Origin: Caballeronia arationis
Lineage (GTDB): Bacteria > Pseudomonadota > Gammaproteobacteria > Burkholderiales > Burkholderiaceae
NCBI RefSeq assembly: GCF_001544975.2
Contig: NZ_FCOG02000001.1
Span: 186,001-250,000 of the forward strand
DNA length: 64,000 nucleotides
Direction of reading: 5' to 3'
Positions 28,099 to 36,874 of this stretch are shown here, one piece after another. Position numbers and translations under genes: made by a program. Below the pieces are notes generated by a model. That model was not told the origin of the DNA. It saw nothing but the letters and a program-made list of their open reading frames with translations, and did no database searches. Each line of letters begins with the position of its first letter. Position 1 is the stretch's first letter.

Positions 28099-28650
28099 TT
28101 ACTTCGACGCCTCTTTAAGCACCGTCCATTCGACCGCGACGGGATCGGCCGTCGCGCTGCCGAGCGACACCTCGCCGTCCTGCACGGTCATCTGCAGGCG
28201 CATCGTGCGTTCGGCGAGCTTGCCGAGCGACTCCGCCACGCCGTCCGCAAGCGACCACACGGTCACGTTCTGCATCCGCTCGACCTTGGCTTTGACGCCT
28301 TGCCACCAGATGTCGGCGGTGCGGCCCGCATAGGCGATCACGATCACGCGCGCCGCGCGCCCGCTCGCCTTCGCGATGCGCCGCTCGTCGGGCTGCCCCG
28401 CTTCGATCCACGTCTCGATCTGCCCGGTCAGGTCCTTCTGCCAGAGATCGGGCTCGTCGGTGTCGGAGAGACCTTTGCAGAATTCGAGCCGCTCGTCGGC
28501 AAACATGCCGAACGCCGCGACGCGCACCATCATCCGCTCGTCGGTTTCGGACGGATGACGCGCGATGGTCAGCGAATGGTCGCCGTAATAGTGCCGATCC
28601 ATGTCGGCAATCTGGAGTTCCGCTTTGTAAATCGTCGATTTGAGGGCCAT
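28099..28650 (-). CDS. yaeQ: YaeQ family protein
   Basis: 183 residues beginning MALKSTIYKAELQIADMDRHYY, the family signature, and containing LARHPSETDERMMVR-like and WQKDLTGQIETWIEAGQPD blocks. YaeQ has a PD-(D/E)XK nuclease-like fold, and in enterobacteria it was linked to suppression of an RfaH defect; its exact role is unsettled. The ATG at 28650 matches the family start. Confidence 0.92.
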   Translation of the reverse strand: MALKSTIYKAELQIADMDRHYYGDHSLTIARHPSETDERMMVRVAAFGMFADERLEFCKGLSDTDEPDLWQKDLTGQIETWIEAGQPDERRIAKASGRAARVIVIAYAGRTADIWWQGVKAKVERMQNVTVWSLADGVAESLGKLAERTMRLQMTVQDGEVSLGSATADPVAVEWTVLKEASK

Positions 28651-28692
28651 GCAACACCGGAAAACCGGCCGCACGGGCCGGTGTGGAAAAGT

Positions 28693-29670
28693 TCAAGCAG
28701 ATGAAGTATCGAAGGACGTGCCGTACACCTCGGCGGCCGCGTCGCGCAATGCGTTGAGCATGACCGTCGCCGCCGGCGACAGTAATTGCGTTTGCCGCGT
28801 GATGATACCGAAAGCGTCCATCCGGCACGGCAAATCGATCGCCAGCCGCTTCAGCACGCCGGATTCCTCGTACTGCTGCGCGACTTCCGCAGGGACGACG
28901 GCGAGCATGTCGCTTTGCAGGAGCAGGCTCGAAATTGCCAGAAAATTGTTGGTATTGACGACATTTTGCGGCGGATTGAGGCCGATTTGCGAAAACGCGA
29001 GATCGAACCGGTGACGCAGCACACTGCCCGGCGGATGCAAGACCCAGCTCGCGTTGACGATGGCGCGCAGCGTCAGGCCGGTCGTGAGCTCCATCGGATG
29101 GCCGGGGCGGGCGACGACACACAGCGGTTCGTCGGCGGCGAGCGGCTCGTAGCGTACGGCGTCCTTGAACTGGCCCTGTCGTTCGAGCACGCGGCCGATC
29201 ATGATGTCGAGTTCGCCCTCGGCGACGCGCGGCAGCATCACGTCCGACGTCTCCACCTGAAGCCAGATCTGCAGGTGCGGATAGCGCTCCTTCACGCGCG
29301 AGATCGCGACGGGAACCATCGTCGCGGCGGCGGTCGCGATCGAGCCGATCTGCACCTGGCCGACGAGTCCCGAGCGCAGCGCCGAGATCTCATCGTGCGC
29401 CTGGCTCAGATTCGAGAGCACCATCCGCGCGTGGCGAATCATCACTTCACCGTAGAGCGTCGCGTGCATGCCGTGCGGCGTGCGGTCGAAGAGGCGCACT
29501 TCGAGCACGTCTTCGAGTTCCTTCAAGAGGCGCGACGCCGCCGGCTGCGTCATGCCGAGCACGTCGGCGGCGCGGCGCACGTTGCCTTCTTCCTCCATCG
29601 CGGCGAGCAGCAGCAACTGACGCGTCTTCAGCCGCGCCCGCACGAACCAGTTCGAATAACTCTGCGCCAT
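28693..29670 (-). CDS. LysR-type regulator (GbpR-like) of the adjacent sugar genes
   Basis: 325 residues. The N-terminal winged helix reads LLLLAAMEEEGNVRRAADVLGMTQPAASRLLKELE, followed by a linker helix and a two-lobed ligand domain. It resembles GbpR-type regulators of sugar-transport operons. It is divergent from the aldehyde-dehydrogenase-like gene and araFGH, so it probably responds to L-arabinose, D-galactose or a product. The start at 29670 is preferred over 29754 or 29790 because the palindrome at 29704-29725 then falls in the intergenic region; no strong ribosome site decides it. Confidence 0.85.
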   Translation of the reverse strand: MAQSYSNWFVRARLKTRQLLLLAAMEEEGNVRRAADVLGMTQPAASRLLKELEDVLEVRLFDRTPHGMHATLYGEVMIRHARMVLSNLSQAHDEISALRSGLVGQVQIGSIATAAATMVPVAISRVKERYPHLQIWLQVETSDVMLPRVAEGELDIMIGRVLERQGQFKDAVRYEPLAADEPLCVVARPGHPMELTTGLTLRAIVNASWVLHPPGSVLRHRFDLAFSQIGLNPPQNVVNTNNFLAISSLLLQSDMLAVVPAEVAQQYEESGVLKRLAIDLPCRMDAFGIITRQTQLLSPAATVMLNALRDAAAEVYGTSFDTSSA

Positions 29671-29703
29671 TGCGTCGCCCGGAGGTGGAGTTGCGCCGAT
29701 GAT

Positions 29704-29725
29704 GCCATACCAGCCTTGATATGGC
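29704..29725. promoter_or_regulatory. Candidate LysR-regulator operator
   Basis: The dyad GCCATA-10-TATGGC lies between the divergent LysR gene and the sugar operon, 34 bp before the former and 87 bp before the latter. Position and symmetry suit a LysR-type binding site. Confidence 0.5.
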
Positions 29726-29811
29726 GATGGGCCGAAAACTGATTGGAAAGTCATCGCGCGACTGCTTAAGCTTCGAGCACTTCCAGCCACGAGCGCTTAC
29801 GTCTTTAGCCG

Positions 29812-31221
29812 ATGAAACGCGAATCCCATCTCCCGGAGCTTTTCAAGCACTACCTGAACGGTGGCTGGGAGACGGGCGCGACTGTGGGCCTCTCGTTGAA
29901 TCCGTCCGATCTCGACGAGCCCGTCGGCGAATACGTGCGTGCCGATGCCCACCAGACCGACGCCGCCATCGACGCCGCGTGCGCCGCATTTCCCGAGTGG
30001 TCGCAATCGGGCGGCACGCGGCGCGCCGAAGCGCTCGACGCGATCGGCGGCGAACTGCTTGCGCGCCGTGCCGAGCTCGGCCGGCTGCTCGCGCGCGAAG
30101 AAGGCAAGACGCTGCCCGAGGCGATCGCCGAAGTCACGCGCGCCGGGCACATCTTCAGGTTTTACGCGGGCGAGGCGCTGCGCATCGGCGGCGAGCATCG
30201 CAGTTGGGTGCGCCCGCATATCGATATCGACATCACGCGCGAGCCGCTCGGCGTGATCGGCGTCGTCACGCCCTGGAGTTTCCCGCTGGCGATTCCGGCG
30301 TCGAAGATCGCGCCCGCGCTCGCCTACGGCAACTGCATCGTGTTCAAGCCGGCGGAGCGCGTACCCGCCTGTGCGTGGGCGCTCGCCGACATCATCAGTC
30401 GCTCGGGCCTGCCCGCCGGTGTGTTCAACCTCGTGCTCGGCAGCGGGCGGCAGGCGGGCGCGCGGATCGTCGCGAATCCGCTCGTGCAGGGCGTGAGTTT
30501 CGCCGGGTCGGCCGCGACGGCGGCAGCGGTTCGTGAAGCTGCCACCGCGCGCCAGACGCGCGTGCAGCTCGACATCGGCGGCAAGAATCCGCTCGTCGTG
30601 CTCAACGACGCCGATCTGAACACCGCTGTCGACGCCGCCATCGACGGCTCCTATTTCGCGGCCGGCCAGCGCGCGACGGCGTCGTCGCGCCTGATCGTGG
30701 AGGCGGGCATCCACGACCGTTTCGTCGACGCGATGCTCGCGCGCCTCGCCACGCTCGACGTCGATCATGCGCTGAAGAAGGGCGTCGACATCGGCCCGCT
30801 CGCCGACGAAGAGCAGTTCCGCAAGAGCCTCGATTACATCGCGATCGGCAGGAAGCAAGGCGCGCACTTGCTGCACGGCGGCGAGCCGCTGGAACGCCCG
30901 ACGCGCGGATTTTTCATGCAGCCGGCGTTGTTCACCGGAACGCCCGAGATGCGCATCGCGCGCGAGGAGATTTTCGGGCCGGTCGCAGTCGTGATTCGCG
31001 CCGACGACGACGCCCACGCGCTGCACCTCGCGAATGAGACGCCGCGTGCACTGTGCGCCGGCATCTGCACGCGCTCGCTGCAGCACGCAACGCATTTCAG
31101 GCGCCACAGCCAGAGTGCCCTGGTGACGGTGAACCTGCCGACGACGGGCGTCGATCATCACGTGCCGTTCGACAATACCGACTTCTACACGACGACAAAA
31201 ACCGCCTACATGGCGAGCTAG
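29812..31221 (+). CDS. Aldehyde-dehydrogenase-fold protein, catalytic residues replaced
   Basis: 469 residues, closest in appearance to alpha-ketoglutaric semialdehyde dehydrogenase, the last enzyme of the non-phosphorylating L-arabinose/pentose pathway. The fold is complete (APALAYGNCIVFKPAE, GGKNPLVVL, EEIFGPVAVV). However the three catalytic positions differ from active enzymes: PWNFP reads PWSFP (Ser156 for Asn), the general-base Glu in ELGGK is Asp254 (LDIGGK), and the nucleophile in GQRCT is Ala288 (GQRATASSR). The C-terminal loop around the usual PFGG(R/K)xSSxGPREQG is also shortened. The reading frame is intact. It heads the araFGH operon, 81 bp before araF. I infer a pseudoenzyme, perhaps regulatory or structural, or a relic. 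Confidence 0.9.
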   Translation: MKRESHLPELFKHYLNGGWETGATVGLSLNPSDLDEPVGEYVRADAHQTDAAIDAACAAFPEWSQSGGTRRAEALDAIGGELLARRAELGRLLAREEGKTLPEAIAEVTRAGHIFRFYAGEALRIGGEHRSWVRPHIDIDITREPLGVIGVVTPWSFPLAIPASKIAPALAYGNCIVFKPAERVPACAWALADIISRSGLPAGVFNLVLGSGRQAGARIVANPLVQGVSFAGSAATAAAVREAATARQTRVQLDIGGKNPLVVLNDADLNTAVDAAIDGSYFAAGQRATASSRLIVEAGIHDRFVDAMLARLATLDVDHALKKGVDIGPLADEEQFRKSLDYIAIGRKQGAHLLHGGEPLERPTRGFFMQPALFTGTPEMRIAREEIFGPVAVVIRADDDAHALHLANETPRALCAGICTRSLQHATHFRRHSQSALVTVNLPTTGVDHHVPFDNTDFYTTTKTAYMAS

Positions 31222-31302
31222 GACCGAGAGAAGCAGCTGCAAAGCAGGCGAACGGGCTGACAAGCCTGCGCCCGCAACACGTATTCAACCCAAGGAGACA
31301 AC

Positions 31303-32307
31303 ATGAACCCGAAGCTTCGCCGTCTGACCCTCTCCGCGATTGCCGCCGCCACGCTCGCCGTGCCGTTCGCGACGCAAATGTCCGCTCACGCCGACGAGCC
31401 CGTCAAGGTCGGCTTTCTCGTGAAAATGCCCGAGCAGGCGTGGTTCATCAACGAGCAGAAGGCTGCGTCCGCGCTTGGACAGAAGGAGAACTTCTCGGTC
31501 GTGAACATCGGCACGCCGGACGGCGAGAAGGTGCTTGCCGCCATCGACAATCTCGGCGCGCAGGGCGCACAAGGCTTCGTGATCTGCGCACCCGACGTGC
31601 GTCTCGGACCGGCGATCCAGCAACGCGCGAAGCGCTACAACATGAAGTTCGTGACGGTCGACGACCAGCTCGTCGATTCGACCGGCAAGCCGCTGTCGAA
31701 CGTGCCGCATCTTGGCATGTCGGCGTTCAAGATCGGCAATCAGGTCGGCACGGCGATCGCCGACGAAATGAAGCGGCGCGGCTGGAAACCGGAAGAAGTC
31801 GGCGCGCTGCGCATCACGAACTACGAGCTGCCGACCGCGAAGCTGCGCACCGACGGCGCCACCGAATCGCTCGTCAAGGGCGGCTTCAAGAAGGAAAACA
31901 TCTTCGACGCCCCGCAGAAGACCACCGACGACGAAGGCGGCTTCAACGCGGCATCACCGGTGTTGTCGCAGCATCCGAACATCAAGAAGTGGGTGATCTA
32001 CGCGATCAACGAGGAAACGGTGCTGGGCGCCGTGCGCGCGACCGAGCAGTTGAAGATTCCCGGCGCGGACGTGATCGGCGTCGGCATCAACGGCGCGGGC
32101 GAAGCGTTCGCCGAGTTCCAGAAGAAGGAGCAGACGGGCTTCTACGGCACGATCGCGGTGAGTTCGACGATGCACGGCAAGGACAGCACGCAGAATCTCG
32201 TCGACTGGATCAAGAACGGCAAGCAACCGGCCGCCGACACGCAGACCACCGGCAAGCTGATGGTGCGCAGCAACTGGCAGGAAGTGCGCAAGGAACTCGG
32301 TATCTGA
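31303..32307 (+). CDS. araF: L-arabinose ABC transporter substrate-binding protein
   Basis: 334 residues with a signal peptide (cleavage near SAHA, residue 29). The mature protein closely follows the E. coli AraF pattern: VGFLVKMPEQAWF, TPDGEKVLAAIDNLGAQGAQGFVICAPD, KFVTVDDQLVD and GVGINGAGEAF. It binds L-arabinose, and possibly D-galactose or fucose, in the periplasm and hands it to AraGH. The gene symbol rests on this similarity. Confidence 0.92.
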   Translation: MNPKLRRLTLSAIAAATLAVPFATQMSAHADEPVKVGFLVKMPEQAWFINEQKAASALGQKENFSVVNIGTPDGEKVLAAIDNLGAQGAQGFVICAPDVRLGPAIQQRAKRYNMKFVTVDDQLVDSTGKPLSNVPHLGMSAFKIGNQVGTAIADEMKRRGWKPEEVGALRITNYELPTAKLRTDGATESLVKGGFKKENIFDAPQKTTDDEGGFNAASPVLSQHPNIKKWVIYAINEETVLGAVRATEQLKIPGADVIGVGINGAGEAFAEFQKKEQTGFYGTIAVSSTMHGKDSTQNLVDWIKNGKQPAADTQTTGKLMVRSNWQEVRKELGI

Positions 32308-32385
32308 GTTTCTTCGCGCGGGCGTCGCTCGCTCATTTGCGTTGAACGGCGGCGCCCGCTTTCTGTTCCTGCCACGAGGTTTTCC

Positions 32386-33894
32386 ATGACGGATACCGTG
32401 ACGGCCACGGCCGATCCCTATCTATCGCTCGACAACATCACCGTGCGCTTTCCCGGCGTGCTCGCGCTCGACGGCGTCTCGCTCGGCGTGCGCACCGGCG
32501 AAGTCCACGGCCTGATGGGCGAAAACGGCGCGGGCAAGTCGACTTTGCTGAAGGTGCTCTCGGGCGTCAACCAGCCGGCGGGCGGCGGCCTGTCGCTCGA
32601 CGGCGTCGAACAGCAGTTTTCGTCGACGAAAGCGGCGATTGCGGCAGGCGTCGCGATCATCTATCAGGAACTGCATCTCGTGCCCGAACTGACGGTCGCG
32701 GAAAACCTGATGCTCGGCGCGATGCCCAACCGCTTCGGCGTGCTCGACGAGAAAGCGCTGGTCAAGCGCGCGATCAGCGAACTCGACCGCCTCGGCGAGA
32801 AGATCGATCCGAACATGCCGGTGAAGCATTTGTCGATCGGCCAGCGGCAGATGATCGAAATCGGCAAGGCGCTGATGCGCAACGCGCGCGTGATCGCCTT
32901 CGACGAACCGACGAGTTCGCTTTCGTCGCGCGAGACCGAGCAATTGTTCCGGATCATCCGCGGGCTGCGCGCCGAGGGCCGCGCGATTGTCTATGTCACC
33001 CACCGGATGGACGAGGTCTACGAGCTGTGCGACCGCGTGACGGTGTTTCGCGACGGCCGGCGCATCGAAACCTTCGAGGAAGTCGACGGGCTCGATCGCG
33101 ACCGGCTCATCAGCTGCATGGTCGGACGCTCGATCCGCGATGTGTACGGCTACCGCACGCGTGACATCGGCGATGTCCAGCTTCAGGTGAAGGGGCTGAT
33201 GGGGCCGGGCCTGTCTGAACCGGCGTCATTCGAGGCGAGGAAGGGCGAGATCCTCGGGTTCTTCGGGCTGGTCGGCGCGGGGCGCTCCGAACTGATGAAG
33301 CTGATCTACGGCGCGGTGAAACCGGCGGCGGGCGAGATCGTCCTGAAAGGCGAGACGCGCCGTTTCAACACGCCGCGCGACGCCGTGCGCGCCGGCGTCG
33401 CGCTGTGTCCCGAGGATCGCAAGCAGGAAGGCATCGTCGCGATCGCGTCGGTGTCGGACAACCTCAATATCAGTTGCCGCCGCCATCACAACGCGCTGCA
33501 CATTCTCGACGCGAAGAAGGAAGCGGCCACCACCAGCGATTTCATCGCGAAGCTCGCCATCAAGACACGCAACGGCAATACGCCGATCGGCACGCTGTCC
33601 GGTGGCAACCAGCAGAAGGTGATCCTGTCGCGCTGGCTCGCGGAACAAATCGACGTCTTCCTGATGGACGAACCGACACGCGGCATCGACGTCGGCGCGC
33701 GCAGTGAAATCTACGGCCTGCTGTACGGACTCGCGGAAGCAGGGCGGACGGTCATCGTCGTGTCGAGCGATCTGGCCGAAGTGATCGGCGTCGCGGATCG
33801 CGTGCTCGTGATGCGCGAAGGAAAGATCGTCGGCAATTTGCCGAAAGCAGAGGCGTCGCCCGATCAACTGATCAAGCTCGCGCTGCCAAGCTGA
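32386..33894 (+). CDS. araG: L-arabinose ABC transporter ATP-binding protein
   Basis: 502 residues with two ABC domains, as in the sugar-import CUT2 family. The first has Walker [10 protein letters not shown] and signature LSIGQRQ with [11 protein letters not shown]. The second has the degenerate loop [10 protein letters not shown], signature LSGGNQQK and [15 protein letters not shown]. Two-domain ATPases of this type serve arabinose, ribose, galactose and xylose uptake; the araF partner favours arabinose. Confidence 0.94.
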   Translation: MTDTVTATADPYLSLDNITVRFPGVLALDGVSLGVRTGEVHGLMGENGAGKSTLLKVLSGVNQPAGGGLSLDGVEQQFSSTKAAIAAGVAIIYQELHLVPELTVAENLMLGAMPNRFGVLDEKALVKRAISELDRLGEKIDPNMPVKHLSIGQRQMIEIGKALMRNARVIAFDEPTSSLSSRETEQLFRIIRGLRAEGRAIVYVTHRMDEVYELCDRVTVFRDGRRIETFEEVDGLDRDRLISCMVGRSIRDVYGYRTRDIGDVQLQVKGLMGPGLSEPASFEARKGEILGFFGLVGAGRSELMKLIYGAVKPAAGEIVLKGETRRFNTPRDAVRAGVALCPEDRKQEGIVAIASVSDNLNISCRRHHNALHILDAKKEAATTSDFIAKLAIKTRNGNTPIGTLSGGNQQKVILSRWLAEQIDVFLMDEPTRGIDVGARSEIYGLLYGLAEAGRTVIVVSSDLAEVIGVADRVLVMREGKIVGNLPKAEASPDQLIKLALPS

Positions 33895-33909
33895 CACGGA
33901 AGAGACATT

Positions 33910-34920
33910 ATGCAAACCACCAATACGCCCGTCACCAATCAACCGAACCCGAAAGAAAGCGTCGGCGCGCGTGCACGCGCGGCGCGGACCTGGGATCTCA
34001 TCAACAAGTCCGGCATCGTGATGGTGTTCGTGATCCTGTTCGTTGCGCTTTCGCTCTCGGTGCCCGGCTTTCTCAGTTCGCGCAACATGCAGGGCCTGCT
34101 GCTCTCGGTCACGCTGATCGGTTCCATCTCCGTCACGATGATGTTCGTGCTCGCGCTCGGCGAAGTCGATCTGTCGGTGGCGTCGATCGTCGCGTTCTCC
34201 GGCGTCACCGCCTCGACGCTCATCACCGCGACGCACAGCGTCACGCTCGGCATCGCAGCGGGCGTGATCGCGGGCGGCGCGGTCGGGCTCGTGAACGGCG
34301 TGCTGATCGCGCGATTCAAGATCAACTCGCTGATCGTCACGCTCGCGATGATGGAAGTCGTGCGCGGCCTTGCCTACATCACCTCGCACGGCGACGCGGT
34401 GATGATCTCCGAGGAATCGTTCTTCGAACTCGGCAGCGGCTCGTTTCTGGGAATTTCATATCCGATCTGGTCGAATATCGTCGGTTTTGTCGTGTTCGGC
34501 TTTCTGCTGAAGAAGACTGTGTTCGGCAAGAACGTCCTTGCGGTCGGCGGCAACAGCGAGGCGGCGCTGCTCGCCGGACTGCCCGTCACGCGCATCAAGA
34601 TCGCGGTGTTCGTGCTGCAGGGGCTTGTGACAGGCTTCGCGGGCGTGATGCTCGCGTCGCGCATGAGTCTCGGCGATCCGAAGACGTCGGTCGGACTGGA
34701 ACTGGGCGTGATTTCGGCGTGCGTGCTGGGCGGCGTGTCGCTGACGGGCGGCGTCGCGACGATATCCGGCGTGCTGGTCGGCGTGCTGATCATGGGCTCG
34801 GTGCAGGACGCGATGAGCCTCATGAATGTGCCGACGTTCTATCAATACCTGATTCGCGGCGGCATTCTGCTGCTCGCGGTTCTGTTCGATCAATTCCGGC
34901 GCAGCAAGCGCGTTGTCTGA
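33910..34920 (+). CDS. araH: L-arabinose ABC transporter permease
   Basis: 336 residues with about eight to ten membrane helices. The CUT2 permease motif GxxxLVNGVLIARFKINSLIVTLAMMEVVRGLAY is present, followed by NSEAALLAGLPV and GVSLTGGVATISGVLVGVLIMG. It starts 15 bp after araG and ends the operon before a strong terminator. Confidence 0.94.
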   Translation: MQTTNTPVTNQPNPKESVGARARAARTWDLINKSGIVMVFVILFVALSLSVPGFLSSRNMQGLLLSVTLIGSISVTMMFVLALGEVDLSVASIVAFSGVTASTLITATHSVTLGIAAGVIAGGAVGLVNGVLIARFKINSLIVTLAMMEVVRGLAYITSHGDAVMISEESFFELGSGSFLGISYPIWSNIVGFVVFGFLLKKTVFGKNVLAVGGNSEAALLAGLPVTRIKIAVFVLQGLVTGFAGVMLASRMSLGDPKTSVGLELGVISACVLGGVSLTGGVATISGVLVGVLIMGSVQDAMSLMNVPTFYQYLIRGGILLLAVLFDQFRRSKRVV

Positions 34921-34965
34921 ATATTTTCGCGAGTCCGGTTATTCAGTTTTCCGACGAGGGTGTTT

Positions 34966-35001
34966 CGCCGATGCGATTAATCATCGCATCGGCGTTTTTT
35001 T
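34966..35001 (+). terminator. Intrinsic terminator after araH
   Basis: A perfect 12-bp stem CGCCGATGCGAT (34966-34977) / ATCGCATCGGCG (34983-34994) with a 5-nt loop, followed by a T-run to 35001. Confidence 0.95.
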
Positions 35002-35025
35002 ATCGCCGATTTAAACGCGCTGATG

Positions 35026-35367
35026 CTATTGATCAATGAAGCGATCGGTTGTCCACATGCCTTGTTTGTCGTTATTCGCCGCATTGACGAATTCGACATC
35101 GTGGCCTACCACACGCAACACGCGGAAATGCGATTCGACGGGCGTCGAAATGCACTCAAAGCCTTCGAAGAATTGCTGCATCTTCTGCTGTTCGCCCGCC
35201 TGAGCGTGCTGGTCCGCAGAATCGAATTTGTCCTTCGAGAGGCAGCCGTATGAATTGGGCTTGAACTTGAAAGTCTGCTGGGGCTGGATCACGCTATCTG
35301 CGTGTGCCGCTGAAATCGCGGCGAACAAACCGACCATCGCAATGAGAGCACTGGCGCGTTTCTTCAT
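35026..35367 (-). CDS. Small secreted protein of unknown function
   Basis: 113 residues with a clear signal peptide (MKKRASALIAMVGLFAAISAAHA, cut after residue 23), so probably periplasmic. The mature part has two cysteines (SYGCLS and FECIS) that may pair, and a run VESHFRVLRVVGHDVEFVN. I do not recognise the family. It converges with araH and its upstream side faces an AT-rich gap. Confidence 0.65.
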   Translation of the reverse strand: MKKRASALIAMVGLFAAISAAHADSVIQPQQTFKFKPNSYGCLSKDKFDSADQHAQAGEQQKMQQFFEGFECISTPVESHFRVLRVVGHDVEFVNAANNDKQGMWTTDRFIDQ

Positions 35368-35768
35368 GTATTGCCTCCAAGCGGATTTGTATCGGGAATT
35401 AGCTATCTATTTAATAGGCTTAATCCGCAGCGTTTATCCTAGACCAGAAATTGCAAGTTACAAGCACATCTTGTGTGCGCTCGCAACACGACAGAATGTC
35501 GCAGGTATTTTTTAAAAAGACTGCTAATAATCAGACCGGCCCCATTCAACGCTTTCGCGCATCAATCATTGACTGAACGCCGTGCAGTTCGCTTGGTGCA
35601 TTGCAACCTTTGTCAGCAAAAACATGGCGATATTTCGGAATGCCGCGGGACTACGACTGCATCAAACGCACTCGCGAAGCCGTCACGAAACATGCCAGTT
35701 GCGACGAGGCTTGTCAGCTTCGTCGCTTCGTGGATAAATCGGCGCATGAACATCACGGAGAGACGCGT
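35368..35768. other. Intergenic stretch, AT-rich, no gene seen
   Basis: Positions 35368-35560 have much lower GC than either side, with runs such as ATCTATTTAATAGGCTTAA and TTTTTTAAAAAG. The remainder returns to normal composition. No ORF of convincing length, RNA fold or terminator is visible. It separates the small secreted protein from the LysE exporter and may contain promoters for both. Confidence 0.5.
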
Positions 35769-36401
35769 ATGACCCTTGCACAATGGCTGCCATTCGCCAT
35801 CGCCTCGGCGATTCTGGTGGCGATTCCCGGACCGACCGTCTTGCTGGTCGTGTCCTACGCGCTCGGACACGGACGCAAATACGCATTGGCGACGACGCTC
35901 GGTGTCGCGCTCGGCGACCTGACGGCGATGACGGCGTCGATGCTGGGCCTCGGCGTGCTGCTCGCGGCATCGGCCGAATGGTTCATGTTGGTCAAATGGG
36001 TCGGGGCGGCGTATCTGGTCTACCTCGGCCTCAAGCTGTGGCGCGCGCCTGTCGTGGACGCCGATGCCGCCGAAATGGAGGCGCCCGACGAGTTGCGCAC
36101 CTCGCGCATCGTCGCCCACGCGTATGCCGTCACGACGCTCAATCCGAAAAGTTTGATTTTCTTCGTCGCGTTCGTGCCGCAGTTCATCGATCCGCATCAG
36201 GCGAGCGTGTCGCAGATCGCGATTTTCGAGGCGACCTTCGTCGGCATCGCGGCGGCCAATTCGTTCGTTTATGCGCTCGTGGCGTCGGGTGCGCGGCGGG
36301 CGATCCGCAAGCCAGCGGTGCAGCGCGCGGTGAACCGCACGGGCGGCGCGCTTCTGATGGGCGCGGGCATTTTCGCGGCGGCATGGAAGAGGGCGACATG
36401 A
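35769..36401 (+). CDS. LysE/RhtB family amino-acid exporter
   Basis: 210 residues with five to six membrane helices and the family start WLPFAIASAILVAIPGPTVLLVVSYALGHG, plus the conserved NPKSLIFFVAFVPQF. Such proteins export amino acids or related small molecules; the substrate is not evident. The ATG at 35769 opens the family N-terminus; longer in-frame versions are not supported. It overlaps the next gene by 4 nt. Confidence 0.88.
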   Translation: MTLAQWLPFAIASAILVAIPGPTVLLVVSYALGHGRKYALATTLGVALGDLTAMTASMLGLGVLLAASAEWFMLVKWVGAAYLVYLGLKLWRAPVVDADAAEMEAPDELRTSRIVAHAYAVTTLNPKSLIFFVAFVPQFIDPHQASVSQIAIFEATFVGIAAANSFVYALVASGARRAIRKPAVQRAVNRTGGALLMGAGIFAAAWKRAT

Positions 36402-36865
36402 GCGACATCGACGACTGGACCGGCGCCGCGCGACGCGTATATTTCGCGCTCCTCGGTGCCTGGAACCGCCAGGACGCGCCTGCGATGGCCGCGCTGTTCC
36501 GCGAGCGCGGCAGCATGGTGGGCTTCGACGGAAGCGCCATCGACGGACGCACGGCCATCGAGGCGCATCTCGCACCGATCTTCGTGCAGCATCCGACGCC
36601 GCGCTTCGTCGCGAAAGTGCGCGAGGTGCGGCGCATGGCAGGCGGGCACACGCTGATGTTGCGCGGCGTCGCGGGAATGTGGCCGCGCGGCGCGGACGAT
36701 TTGAACCCGGACCTGAACGCGGTGCAGACGATGGTGCTGTCGCTGTGCGACGGCGTGTACCGGATCGAGATGTTCCAGAACACACCGGCCGCGTTTCACG
36801 GGCGCCCAGAGGCGAGCGAACGGCTCAGCGCGGAGTTACGCGAGGCAGGACGGCCGCAAGCGTAG
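36398..36865 (+). CDS. SnoaL-like / DUF4440-type protein
   Basis: 155 residues in an alpha+beta-barrel arrangement: WNRQDAPAMAALFRERGSMVGFDGS, then IDGRTAIEAHLAPIF, and a C-terminal strand block MVLSLCDGVYRIEMFQNTPAAFHGRPE. Members of this group (often called SgcJ/EcaC family) are usually of unknown function. The start overlaps the stop of the LysE-type exporter (ATGA), so the two are translationally coupled. Confidence 0.8.
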   Translation: MSDIDDWTGAARRVYFALLGAWNRQDAPAMAALFRERGSMVGFDGSAIDGRTAIEAHLAPIFVQHPTPRFVAKVREVRRMAGGHTLMLRGVAGMWPRGADDLNPDLNAVQTMVLSLCDGVYRIEMFQNTPAAFHGRPEASERLSAELREAGRPQA

Positions 36866-36874
36866 GCCAGCCCG

